A stretch of 10,181 nucleotides of DNA from Zancudomyces culisetae (GCA_001969505.1 LSSK01000629.1:1-10181); one strand, 5' to 3'. Shown: positions 1-8,361, numbered from the stretch's first letter. Numbers and translations are program-made. The notes: generated from the sequence alone by a model not told the origin.

Positions 1-884
1 AATTGCTTTATCAGATGCAAACACAAAAAGTGATCTAATCAAATAACTGAATACGTACATAGTGGATATAATGGATACACAAATACATTTTTATGCCTAG
101 TGAGCTTTTGCATCCTGTTGGTAGTTAGGATTGCATTGTTGCTCATGTTGGTTTCAGGCGACTCGATTATATTTTTGCTTGTGGTAAGTTATGCCTGATA
201 AAACACATTCTTGTTTTATAAAAGTTGTGACAGGTTGCACTTACTGATCGCGTATAAACGCACTTTCTTCTATTTTCTTTAATCAAAATGAACGGGTGTA
301 TAGATTCTGAGCATGACAATGACGCAATCAGCCATTCTACTGACTGACAGATTGTAAGTAGATACAAGAATATAGAGCCTAAAAAGCAAGATATTATCCT
401 CCCTTATTCTATCTTTCATGCTCTATAAATTAGTGGTTTTTGTTTGAGAAACACATACATAATAACTATACATTAAATAGGGGCGTTTACAATAAAAGTC
501 AAAACTTTCAGCGAAAAGGGCGAGCAAACCATGAAAAAATGCGCGCAGTAGAATATGTAAACTTTTCCGACTAACCCAAATAGTATAGATGCACAGTATA
601 GAAAACCATTTTTGGAACCACAAATGCATATTATGTAACTTGAAAAATAAATTATCAGAGCTGTAACAAAAGAAAAAAAGTTTACGAACACCCCCCCCTC
701 CCCCCAGCTGTTGTGGATTGGCTGGGGTAAAGACAAAATGTATTCATTGAAAAAAACTGACATTGCTCCAACAATATAGCTAAACCAACTTCTGGGTTTA
801 CCATGTAGTAGAATTGCATAGAAACGCGTTAATTTTGGAGTACGGATCAAAAGTGAGAAAGAATCTGAGAAAAAAAAAGAAGAG
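1..884. other. Left-edge region without a resolved gene
   Basis: Minus-strand frames at 423-629 and 473-850 are Phe/Tyr/Ile-rich products of AT-rich DNA with no domain I recognise; the second sits in the DCTN2 3' flank. On the plus strand, GTAAGT donor-like sites begin at 184 and 354, each preceded by an AG acceptor-like site (156-157, 302-303). A spliced plus-strand transcript reaching in from the left is possible, but I could not build one. Confidence 0.5.
691..705 (+). repeat. Homopolymer tract C8-T-C6
   Basis: An almost pure C run (G on the minus, coding-sense strand) lies about 180 nt downstream of the DCTN2 stop, in otherwise AT-rich DNA. The G-rich strand could form stacked-G structures or pause polymerase near the transcript end. 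It is also a likely spot for sequencing length errors. Confidence 0.6.
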
Positions 885-2731
885 TTATTTCTTATCTAGG
901 GTTTTATCATTCAGCTTCAGAATCCGTTCTTCTAGAGACTTGATATTGCTTTCCATAACAGCTTTGTTTGAAGAGATACTAAGTTCCAAATTGCCACACA
1001 CCTCTTTCAACTCTTTCAATTTTGCATCGTTTACATTACTAGCCTGGACAGACGATTCAAATGATGAAACCAAATCCGCAGCTTTGGTATGTATTTGGTT
1101 AAGGTTTTCCAAACGGTTCATTAGCCCGGGGAGCACAGAGAGCAGAAACTCGTATCTAGGGATATTCTCAAAAAGGCTGTCTATTTTCTCCAGATTCGAT
1201 TTGGTGATCAAAAGACGAGGATTTGTGTTTGTATTTGCGAGTTTGCTTGTGTCTACACCCGAACTAGCTTCAGATTCGGAAGATTTTTGAGAAACTTGGG
1301 AATATAGCGAGTCCAATTTTTCCAAATCTACAGATATTTGCTTTGCCCTGCGGGATATAGAATCAAGATTTGCAGGATTTGATAACAAACTGATCTGTCC
1401 GTTCAAGGTGTCCAATCTTTCAGTTATACTTGGAGTAGTCTAGTATGTTGTTAAGCATAAGGGATAAGCAACTATGAAAAATTATAGATGACCAGCATTA
1501 AATTTTTGGTATAAGAGCATAAAACAACCTTTGATTGATCGAGATTATCCGTGGTACACCCAAGTACTGCTTCAAGTCGTGAGATTCTCGACTCAAACTC
1601 CGAAATGGGGATTTCTAGTCTTTGCTTTTGATCCTAATAACAAAAATACCTCGTTTAAAAAAATAGAAATTATGGATTTTACAATGTTGAGCACAATAAA
1701 TAATGTTATTTTGAGAAGAGCAAGTACATGAAATAATAAACATACAGAATTTTCGGCAAAAGCTTCTCCCGTAGATTTTTTGGAACTGCTAGAATTAAGT
1801 CGATCCCACAACGCGCTACTGACAATTTTACCGTTATCGGAGGATAATCTATCCCTTTGTTCTGAAATCGCTTCCAAGTTCTGTTTCAGCTCAGAAGCCG
1901 CGGATGCAATCTTTTCTTTATTGTGGATTTTGTCGTCCTAGATATACGTGTTTAGATAGTGGATCAACAACAAAAGAATAATAGATCATAAAAAGAAAGG
2001 TTCTCGTGAGATCAAGTACACATAGATCGCATAGGTGGCTTACATTCTCTAGCGATGACTGGAGATCTTGAATCTCAAATGTCAGTCTAGTTAGTTTTTC
2101 CAAAGGTGTTTCGGTAAAAAGTCCCTCATTGTATTGCGACTTGGTTGATGGGTACACAGAGATTTCGTTTTCGATGTTTTCCAGTAAATAGCTTTTGTAC
2201 AGTGCTCTGCGGTACTTTTCTGCAGAGTTTTCCTTATCTAAATTAACAATAGTAAATACAAACCGTTACCAGATTGGCTAGAATGGCATATCCGTCTATC
2301 GCTATAAATTGTTATGCGAGTTTTACAGTGTATAGAGAATTGAATTACCAGAGTTTGTTTTGTCTTTTATACCAAAATAGTTCTTCGCATCTTTAATGTC
2401 TAGATTGTGAATGTCCAGCTCTTTATTTTCTGTAACAAAGTTGATGTTCTAGGGATATTAAAAAGCAAAGATTTGATTAGTAAAGCAACTTTCTTCGCTT
2501 GGGGTTAGAAATGTTGGAAAAAAAAATACCAATTCGGGTTCTGTTTTTTCTTGAACATCCGGCGTTTCGTAAACATCTGGCTGGTCGAATGCCTATTTTG
2601 AAATATAAAACCATATATTTCTGACTATTATTCAAAGCATACATACATAATAAAGTTGGTTAAGGTATTATTGCTCAAGAACTGACCACATCGGGCAAAC
2701 CATGATACTTTGAGGAGTTTGCAGTTGACAT
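885..2731 (-). CDS. DCTN2: Dynactin subunit 2 (dynamitin, p50), seven exons
   Basis: Dynamitin is the p50 subunit of the dynactin shoulder, which links cytoplasmic dynein to cargo. The exon model, in minus-strand order, is 2731-2687, 2592-2530, 2448-2349, 2237-2044, 1937-1746, 1633-1529 and 1439-885. The exons join in phase to 417 aa, close to the roughly 400 aa of animal p50. Family hallmarks I see are the N-terminal KYHGLPDV (residues 8-15), QPDVYETPDV (19-28, matching the DVYET block of animal p50) and TETPLEKLTRL (111-121, matching the KETPQQKYQRL region). Residues from about 115 to the end are Leu/Glu/Lys-rich and look like coiled coil. All six introns are 81-112 nt with GT-AG ends; intron 2 has a TACTAAT branch-like site. 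The last donor reads GTTGTT, which is weak, so the 1529/1439 junction is the least certain. The start ATG is the only one giving the conserved N-terminus. The stop is TAA. The family call is firm; exact splice sites are inferred. Confidence 0.93.
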
Positions 2732-3081
2732 GGCTCTGCTCTGTTTGTCCTAGTATTGCGTAATATATTCCACAAACTGACTTTCAATGCTATATATGAA
2801 TAGATGAAGTGTGTATGTTGCTAAGACTATATTCAAGTTTGGTGAAAAAACGGAAAATGAAAACAAAAAACCAATTTCACTTTTTTTTCTTTTTCTTTTT
2901 TATTATGTAATTGGCAGCTTTAAAAAAACTTGGTTGAATGATGATGAGTATATGCTAAACAATTCTATCAATACTAGACAAAAAAAAGATTAAAAAGCTT
3001 TTTACACTCAATATGGTACAAAAATCTACAAATAAACATAGAAGCCCCCTACCCAAGATTACACCCTGGAAACAGAAGTAG
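2732..3081. other. Intergenic region between WBP11 and DCTN2
   Basis: This 350-bp spacer separates the WBP11 stop from the DCTN2 start on the same strand, so it must hold the WBP11 3' end and the DCTN2 promoter. It is AT-rich with poly-A and poly-T runs. I find no AATAAA on the minus strand. A 60-codon plus-strand frame (2811-2993) is low-complexity and not supported as a gene. Confidence 0.6.
2791..2798 (-). promoter_or_regulatory. Possible TATA element of the DCTN2 gene
   Basis: The minus strand reads ATTCATATATAGC about 60 nt upstream of the DCTN2 ATG at 2731. In DNA this AT-rich such a match is weak evidence. Confidence 0.25.
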
Positions 3082-5105
3082 CTAGAGCAAGTCCGATACG
3101 TCGTCCATAAACCTAGAATAATCGTCGTTAATGGAGGTAGGCTTCTGGCCTGGCTCCTTACCTTTCTTAGAGTTGCCTTTTCCTGTTAAGTCCTCATGTG
3201 AATTCGCAGGGTTGTCTGAAGTAGTGCTAAACGTAAAGTAAGAAGCTGTACCAAGATCTGCCCTATTTAAGCTTTGACCAAGGATAGATTTGGATAGTCC
3301 CTCAAAGCGAGCTTTGTGTTCTGTAGCGTCTTCGGAGTCCGAGTCGTCGACATCTGGAGCAGTATTAACAACAACCTTGGGGAGCTCAACCGCACCAATG
3401 CTTTCAATAAATTTGTTTGTTTTGCTTTGTTCTAGTTTCTTTTTCTGTATACTTTGAGGAACAAACGCAGTCAGTTCCTTTTTGAGATCACGGATCTTGG
3501 GTTCAGCCTGCAGGACCGTGGCCTGGATTTCTCTTGAATAAGCCTTAGCTACTTGAGCGCTTTGCTCCAATGATGGTCGAGCAGCTACGTCACTGCCGTG
3601 CGGATGGTTATGGTTTGAGGGATAGGGTTGGAAACCATGGACATAGGGAGGTAGCATGTGCGGAGGTGGTAAATTAGGCGGCATGTGAGGCGGCATATGC
3701 GGTGGTACCATGGGAGGTGCGCCAGGGAAGGGACCAGAGGGGGGTGGATATGGCATAGGTGGTATATGTTGCATATGAGGCATAGGGGGAATGGGTGGGT
3801 AAGCGTTCATTTGGCCTGGATGATAAGGAAAGTTGGGCGGCGGAATATGGGCAATGTTGGAATAAGGGGGATGACCTGTAGGATGTTGCACATAGCCCTG
3901 TTGAGCATTTGGGTTAAATCTCTGTTGGGTTGACCGAGGATGGTGGGGTCGATACGTTTTATTTCTTGTATAGCCTTTTCTAGGCCCAGATGATGGGTAC
4001 GGTGGCCAAATTTCATCTGAATTCAGTTCGCTTTCGATATTTGGTGGTGTTCCAACGGGTAAGGGTGGGAAATAATCTTGACCTTCTTCAGTTTTGTGTT
4101 CATCTTCTGATTCATGTTCAGAATAAGACTCCAACCCAGAAACTATTGAATGACACATTAATATTTTAGATGTTGTACCAAGTAGAAAATTAATTTGAGT
4201 GTGTAATGCCCAAAGGAAACAAAAAATGCTCAAAAAAAAGTGAAAAAACCTACCTCCAGACAAGTTAGAGACATCAGAGTCATCAATGTCTTCACCTATT
4301 TCATACCCTTCAATATTCTCTAAAAAAAGATCCAGTATCAATTTTGTTAATATTTACAAGTACTTGTATATTCAAAATATAATGTAAAAAATACCTTTAT
4401 TCTCAGACTGTAAAGGATCGAAGGGGGCAAAATTCGGATCTTTCTTTTGCCTAAGTTTATAGGTGATTATATATTAGGTAAAAATCATTTAAGGTTCATC
4501 ATTAAAAACGACAACGTACTTTTTAATCTTTATTCCATGTTCCTTTCTAAGGTTTGTAATGGTATCCAGCTCTTCTTGTAGTCTTTTTAACTTGGCGATG
4601 CCGTTCTTATCGATATTTCCAGATTTTTCTAGGAAGAGAAAATTTTATGTATGTATAGTAAATATTTTATAAAGTAGAAGGATTTTGGAAAGCGATTGCT
4701 TTATAGAGACTATTAAAGATTGTAATAGCGGATTTTTATACCTAGTTGTTTGTACTTTTTGAGCTCCTTTTCAAGCTTTGAAGTATCTCGATAAAGCAAT
4801 GAAGTCTCTTTATTTTGTTTCCGAACTTCTTTTAGCTATAATAATGCATAATCTGAGAGATAAAAAAAGATCATCAAACCCAAAAATGATCTGGAGAGAA
4901 TCTGCAATAACATATAATGCAAAAGAAGTTCATACCTTTTTTAGTTCTTTTTTACGTTCCAGCCTTCCTATTGTATAGAATAATGTAAAAGTTGAAAGAC
5001 GAAAAAACGAGATTAATAGAATTGCAATAAACTGAGACAAGACAAAATAAGCTTACTCTGTTTTTCAGCAGGATTGGACGATTTAGATAATTTTCCCGAA
5101 CCCAT
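3082..5105 (-). CDS. WBP11: WW domain-binding protein 11 (WBP11/Npw38BP-like) splicing factor, seven exons
   Basis: WBP11 is a nuclear spliceosome-associated protein that in animals binds the WW protein PQBP1 through proline-rich motifs. The exon model, in minus-strand order, is 5105-5057, 4967-4936, 4835-4742, 4628-4520, 4450-4395, 4319-4254 and 4142-3082. It is phase-consistent and gives 488 aa; the human protein is longer (about 640 aa). The N-terminal Wbp11 domain is visible: MGSGKLSKSSNPAEKQ, then a Lys/Arg-rich stretch with KKELKK, then a charged helix to about residue 100 ending in KQKKDPNFAPFDP. An acidic segment follows (about 112-160), then a Pro/His/Met-rich tract (about 225-310). 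Next comes a block with AEPKIRDLKKELTAFVPQSI (348-367), matching the ITNPKAEITRFVPTAL region of human WBP11. The C-terminus DDYSRFMDDVSDLL resembles the human DDVYEAFMKEMEGLL. Introns are 69-113 nt. I do not see the human RVxF-type PP1-docking motif. Purine-rich DNA sits directly before the ATG. Confidence 0.92.
4143..4253 (-). other. WBP11 intron 6, in-frame and free of stop codons
   Basis: This 111-nt intron starts GGAG|GTAGGT and ends TCAATAG|TTTCTGG. Its length is a multiple of three and no stop occurs in the host frame, so the retained form would add 37 residues, many of them hydrophobic (FFHFFLSIFCFLWALH near its start). Both splice sites fit the other introns of this gene, and the exon sequence on either side joins in phase 1. 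I therefore treat it as an intron, with retention possible. Confidence 0.75.
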
Positions 5106-5141
5106 TTCTCTCTCTCTTTCGCTCTGTCCCTCTTTCCTTCT
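5106..5141 (-). promoter_or_regulatory. Purine-rich 5' leader of WBP11
   Basis: Directly upstream of the WBP11 ATG the coding strand is almost pure purine (GAAGGAAAGAGGGAC... then GAGAGAGAGAAATGG), followed further upstream by an alternating TA stretch at about 5145-5156. It lies where a 5' UTR or core promoter would be. A role as leader, GA-type element or simple microsatellite cannot be separated from sequence alone. Confidence 0.4.
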
Positions 5142-5260
5142 ACAATATATATATATCCAATTAATTAAATTATAGAATTTTCCCAAAAAAATGTAAAGCG
5201 GTAAAAACATTAACAATATTTTTCAGATTGGATGCAGTTTTATCCAGAAAATCATCCGCA

Positions 5261-5423
5261 CTGAAATAAATGGTAAAATAGGCAGGTTAGTAAAAGGATT
5301 CACTTACATTTAATATCGTTATACCGGTAGGCTATATTTTGGAATTTATGTTGAAAAATCACAACTTGAAATGCTTAGCTTAAAAGTTCTATATATTATT
5401 TTCTACCTTTAAAAAAAGCTTAC
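5261..5423 (-). other. Probable spliceosomal intron of an unresolved transcript
   Basis: On the minus strand a donor CATCTT|GTAAGC (G at 5423) is followed by a perfect TACTAAC branch site (complement of 5286-5292) and the acceptor CATTTATTTCAG|TGCGG (AG at 5262-5261), 163 nt in all. The upstream exon side lies in an open frame at about 5424-5606 that includes INLYCKPDKKIPDLAVYLRA and has no ATG. The downstream side (from 5260) has a frame reading ADDFLDKTASNLKN. I could not join the exons into one frame with a start. It may be a small gene of its own or a 5' UTR intron of WBP11, whose ATG is 155 nt downstream. Confidence 0.5.
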
Positions 5424-5616
5424 AAGATGGGAAGGATTTTGATGTTTCGATTTGGCTGAATAAAAAAAATACCAATCATATTGGTGCAATTTTTTAGCTG
5501 AACAAGCACCTAAAGCTCGCAAATACACTGCCAAATCTGGTATTTTTTTGTCTGGTTTACAATAAAGGTTAATCAAGTGGGTTAAGTGCAAACGGACAAA
5601 ATGACATAAATGTACT

Positions 5617-5656
5617 TAACACAACACAATACAACACAACACAAACCAAACCAAAC
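5617..5656 (+). repeat. ACAAC/ACACA low-complexity tract
   Basis: The plus strand reads repeated ACAACACA units passing into AAACC units (ttaacacaacacaatacaac, then acaacacaaaccaaacc). It is a simple-sequence tract with strand asymmetry (no G on this strand). It sits upstream of the open segment at 5424-5606 on the opposite strand. Confidence 0.7.
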
Positions 5657-5879
5657 TAAATATATTGCAATAATTTACTCGCAATATCATCATAAAAATA
5701 TAGCAAGAATATGTTTTTATAGCCTTATTGTAGCATATCATTTATGCCTACCACAAAAAGGCGTCCAGGAGCAGGAAAAAAAGTATAATCACAATTCTGT
5801 GCAAAAAGTAACTGCTGATGTTTTGCTACACGTACTTTCAAGCCTCTAAATACCATCATCACTTATCCAGTAGTTTAGT

Positions 5880-5960
5880 TTATTTTTGTATTTTAATTAT
5901 CTCTTCTTGCCTTTCTATGGGTGTAGCCTTTGTATACTCCTCAAAAATAGTATCACGAAA
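5880..5960 (-). CDS. Terminal coding exon of a small split gene, function unknown
   Basis: The minus strand shows a perfect branch site TACTAAC (complement of 5994-6000), a long T tract and the acceptor ATTTTTAG (AG at 5962-5961). A 26-codon open exon follows, starting FRDTIFEEYTKATPIERQ and ending IIKIQK with TAA at 5882-5880. The charged, helical composition looks like real protein. The upstream exon is uncertain. Option A is ATG at 6223, exon 6223-6176 with donor CTG|GTAACT and a 215-nt intron, giving 42 aa. Option B is ATG at 6060, exon 6060-6049 with donor AGC|GTAATA and an 88-nt intron, giving 30 aa and an intron size typical of this window. Both are phase 0. Option A reads SLFRDTIFEEYTK around the junction, which faintly recalls the LYR motif of small mitochondrial assembly factors, but the protein would be short for that family. 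No function is assigned. Confidence 0.5.
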   Translation of the reverse strand, partial: FRDTIFEEYTKATPIERQEEIIKIQK

Positions 5961-6223
5961 CTAAAAATTAAAAATGACAAAAAAAAAAGTGCGGTTAGTA
6001 TGTATATATCTACTAATTCTTTTCATTTTATTTTTGTAGTTATATTACGCTACTAATCATCACTATTGTCCGTGACCATTAACGAAATGTAGAACAGAGT
6101 AGGGATTAAGAAAATGATATGTATTTTTGTGGTGACTACATTGCCCACGATGTGCTACGTAGCATCCAGAGTTACCAGAGAGAAAATTCTGATGTTAATG
6201 CTTGTGATGGTGCTTTTTGTCAT

Positions 6224-6546
6224 AATACACGTTACAGGAAAAAAATACGAATAGAACCTAAAGATACAGATCAAAAGAATGGTGATGGTGAAATAAGCAG
6301 GGATTATTAACGGGATTATTGGAAAATATCGTTCTAGGATGGTATTCTTGGATGCATCCCGATGCTATCTTTGCTGACTGTATTGTTCCTGATACCAGTA
6401 TTTCATGCTACAGTCTGAGTTACGTGACATAAGACTCAGGTCATATTATTCTTACATTCTTGCAATTTTGTTGCAAGTTTTTAATCAAATATGTTTAGCA
6501 CTAAAATAAGTCAGAGTTGTAAGTGTGTGTGAACAAAAAAATAGAT
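6224..6546. other. Spacer between the secreted-protein gene and the small split gene
   Basis: There is no convincing gene here. The minus strand is open from about 6375 down to the candidate donor at 6175 in the frame of option A of the small gene, with a hydrophobic composition (IIPLIIPAYFTITILLICIF), but it has no upstream ATG. A plus-strand frame (6119-6310) overlaps it. Neither shows recognised domains. Confidence 0.4.
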
Positions 6547-6552
6547 TTTATT
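6547..6552 (-). terminator. Poly(A) signal AATAAA of the secreted-protein gene
   Basis: A canonical AATAAA on the minus strand lies about 90 nt downstream of the stop codon at 6644, within the AT-rich 3' flank. Its position and orientation fit 3' end formation for the 393-aa gene. Confidence 0.5.
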
Positions 6553-6643
6553 TAATCTCAAAAAATCAGTTTAATTCAAAAAATATGCGATCTTGAGGTC
6601 AAAGCTAACAACCATGAGAAATGAAAATTGAATTATTTTTAAA

Positions 6644-7825
6644 TTAACAGCAACAGCAGAGTGGTACCCAGATAATGGTCATTATCATGAAGCACATAAG
6701 AATGACCTTGAAAAGCACACCACCGATACAGTAGGTCACGAAACCTGAAGCCTTCATGTATGCCTCAAAGAGAGCCTTAATGATACAGTCATAGGTATCA
6801 AAGACAATTGTTATTCTTGTGAGAAGGTTGATCAATTGTGTAGGGTTTCCTTGAATAGCCAACATAGTATCTGCTACCAACACACCAATTGTGTTTTGGG
6901 AGCTTTGAGCGAGTTGCAAAACTATAACCATACCCTTTTGGAAATCAGAGATGTTTTCGTTGGCGTTGGCAACTGCAGCTGCGATAAACTTAAGCATATC
7001 ATTGGAGTTGCTGTTTAGTGCGCTTTCAAGGACAGCTCCGAGGCTGGATCCTGGGAATTGTGGGAATCCAGTAGTTCCATCATCACACAGATATTTGTTT
7101 CTCAAGACAGTTTCAAATTTGTCGATTGCGCTGGCAATTCCACTTGCAGTTCCAATAGTTCCACAGTTTGAACAGCCTGATGATCTGGCAGCAGATGTAA
7201 CTGCAACTATCAGATCTCTCACTCTGGTTTGAGCATTTGAATCAGTGTTCATTTCTTGGAAAGCACTGGCCATGAGCTGTGCCATCTGCTGCTCATTTCC
7301 TGCAAATGTCTTTATTACATTTATGAGTGTGGCAGATGAACCTCCGATGGCGGCAATGTCTGGAATAGCCTTCTTCATCTGGTTTACTACTGTACCTCTG
7401 TTTTGGGTAAGGAGGTCATTGAATACTCTGAAAAACTCTCCAACTTGTCCTGGACCTCTTCTCATACCATTAATACCTGCTTGAATGACAGTGCTCATGT
7501 CACTTGGTGATCCGTTTTTTGTGGCTTTTCCTAGAGTTTGCAGTGTACCATAGATATCATTGGTGGTCAAAGTCGCAAATCGCTTATCCATAGCAGGTGA
7601 GGTGGAGTTTGATACCATAACACAGTTGATGTCATCTCCTTCTTTGAAACAAAGACCTTCTCCGAAGCAGGCACCTGTGTTAACAACACCATCTTGACAG
7701 TACTGGAAAGTTCCTTTGAGACCATCTTGAGCCGCACACCAACGGTAACCCTCTTTACAATATATTCTTGCCTCGATTGACACAAGGCCCAATGTCATAA
7801 ATGCAATACTAATTAATGAGCGCAT
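6644..7825 (-). CDS. Orphan secreted or membrane-anchored Cys-rich protein with a CCCC C-terminus
   Basis: A single uninterrupted 393-aa frame, AAAAATGCG at the start and TAA at the end. I do not recognise the family. Residues 1-19 form a clear signal peptide (hydrophobic LISIAFMTLGLVSIEA, likely cut after A19). A compact domain follows with six cysteines at 23, 30, 43, 53, 59 and 68, an even number that suits three disulfides. A dibasic MDKR at 79-82 is a possible Kex2-type processing site. Residues about 85-355 look mostly helical, with CSNC at 218-221 and C247. Sequons occur at N73, N104 and N291. The C-terminus (about 361-389) is strongly hydrophobic and ends in LCCCC, which suits a membrane anchor with palmitoylatable cysteines or, less likely, a GPI signal. 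The DNA is visibly less AT-rich than its flanks and lacks introns, unlike its neighbours. Tandem TATAAAA boxes upstream suggest a strongly or conditionally expressed gene. It could be a cell-surface or host-interaction protein; that is inference. Confidence 0.88.
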   Translation of the reverse strand: MRSLISIAFMTLGLVSIEARIYCKEGYRWCAAQDGLKGTFQYCQDGVVNTGACFGEGLCFKEGDDINCVMVSNSTSPAMDKRFATLTTNDIYGTLQTLGKATKNGSPSDMSTVIQAGINGMRRGPGQVGEFFRVFNDLLTQNRGTVVNQMKKAIPDIAAIGGSSATLINVIKTFAGNEQQMAQLMASAFQEMNTDSNAQTRVRDLIVAVTSAARSSGCSNCGTIGTASGIASAIDKFETVLRNKYLCDDGTTGFPQFPGSSLGAVLESALNSNSNDMLKFIAAAVANANENISDFQKGMVIVLQLAQSSQNTIGVLVADTMLAIQGNPTQLINLLTRITIVFDTYDCIIKALFEAYMKASGFVTYCIGGVLFKVILMCFMIMTIIWVPLCCCC

Positions 7826-7903
7826 TTTTCTGTCGATGATAAATACTTCTAACTTGCGATTTAATGCTTGTTGTAGTTGTCAAAAATGCTTTGACTTGAT
7901 GAA

Positions 7904-7917
7904 TTTTATATTTTATA
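7904..7917 (-). promoter_or_regulatory. Tandem TATAAAA boxes upstream of the secreted-protein gene
   Basis: The minus strand reads TATAAAATATAAAA, two abutting consensus TATA boxes 79-92 nt before the ATG at 7825. That distance leaves a plausible transcription start and a 5' UTR of about 50 nt. No comparably clean box precedes the two spliced housekeeping genes. Confidence 0.55.
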
Positions 7918-7925
7918 TTTGAAGT

Positions 7926-8361
7926 AATTGAATAGAGAAAATAGATGCGAGTGATTTGAAGCCCTTATGTATTTTTTCAGATAGAAATTTTTTCAATACT
8001 GGCCTAAATGTAATAGAAAACTAAATAGCTAATATTAGCTGCTATCACTGTTTAATGGTGAATAATGATCACAAAGTATTTATAGAAAATATCTTACATA
8101 ATCCGTTGCTTTTGGTAGGTACAAAAATTATAATTAGAAACGCTCATTAGTTTTTTTCATTAATTATAACCATCTGTTTTGGGGGGGAGGACGATGGCAT
8201 GGAAGGAAGGAATAAGTAAGAGAAAATACTTTGACTACTGGTAATTTGGAATTTAGTAGGTATCAATTCTCTTTTTTTTGGGAGCTGAATCGATATTTCT
8301 AGGGCAAGAAAAAAATTTTCAAGGCAACAATAATTAAAAGGAAATAAGCAATAGGGTTTTA
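7926..8361. other. Spacer upstream of the secreted-protein gene
   Basis: AT-rich DNA with a G7 run at 8181-8187. At 8194 a plus-strand ATG opens a 15-codon frame (MAWKEGISKRKYFDY) up to a donor-like TACTG|GTAATT at 8241. A pyrimidine-rich 62-nt stretch follows, ending TTTCTAG at 8302, which resembles a small intron. The spliced frame closes after a few more codons, so no gene is claimed. Confidence 0.35.

Noticed and set aside
473-850. 125-codon minus-strand frame with hydrophobic stretches
   Set aside because: It sits directly in the DCTN2 3' flank, crosses the G-rich tract, and its Phe/Tyr/Ile content is what AT-rich DNA gives by chance; no domain recognised.
814-1290. 158-codon plus-strand open frame
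   Set aside because: It lies antisense to the conserved C-terminal exon of DCTN2, whose protein sequence fits the family; the plus frame is a shadow.
3685-4016. Plus- and minus-strand frames overlapping the WBP11 proline-rich tract
   Set aside because: They are shadows of the repetitive proline codons in the true WBP11 frame.
6119-6310. 63-codon plus-strand frame
   Set aside because: No recognised motif, overlaps the candidate first exon and intron of the minus-strand small gene, and lacks a promoter or splice context.
6176-6375. PIG-P/GPI19-like membrane protein on the minus strand
   Set aside because: The hydrophobic stretch with YFP and IIPAYF recalls PIG-P, but the conserved Trp and the later Asp-Ser...Asp block are missing and no start codon or upstream exon was found.
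6836-7484. Several plus-strand frames of 60-93 codons
   Set aside because: All are antisense to the 393-aa secreted-protein frame, which has a signal peptide, TATA boxes and a poly(A) signal.
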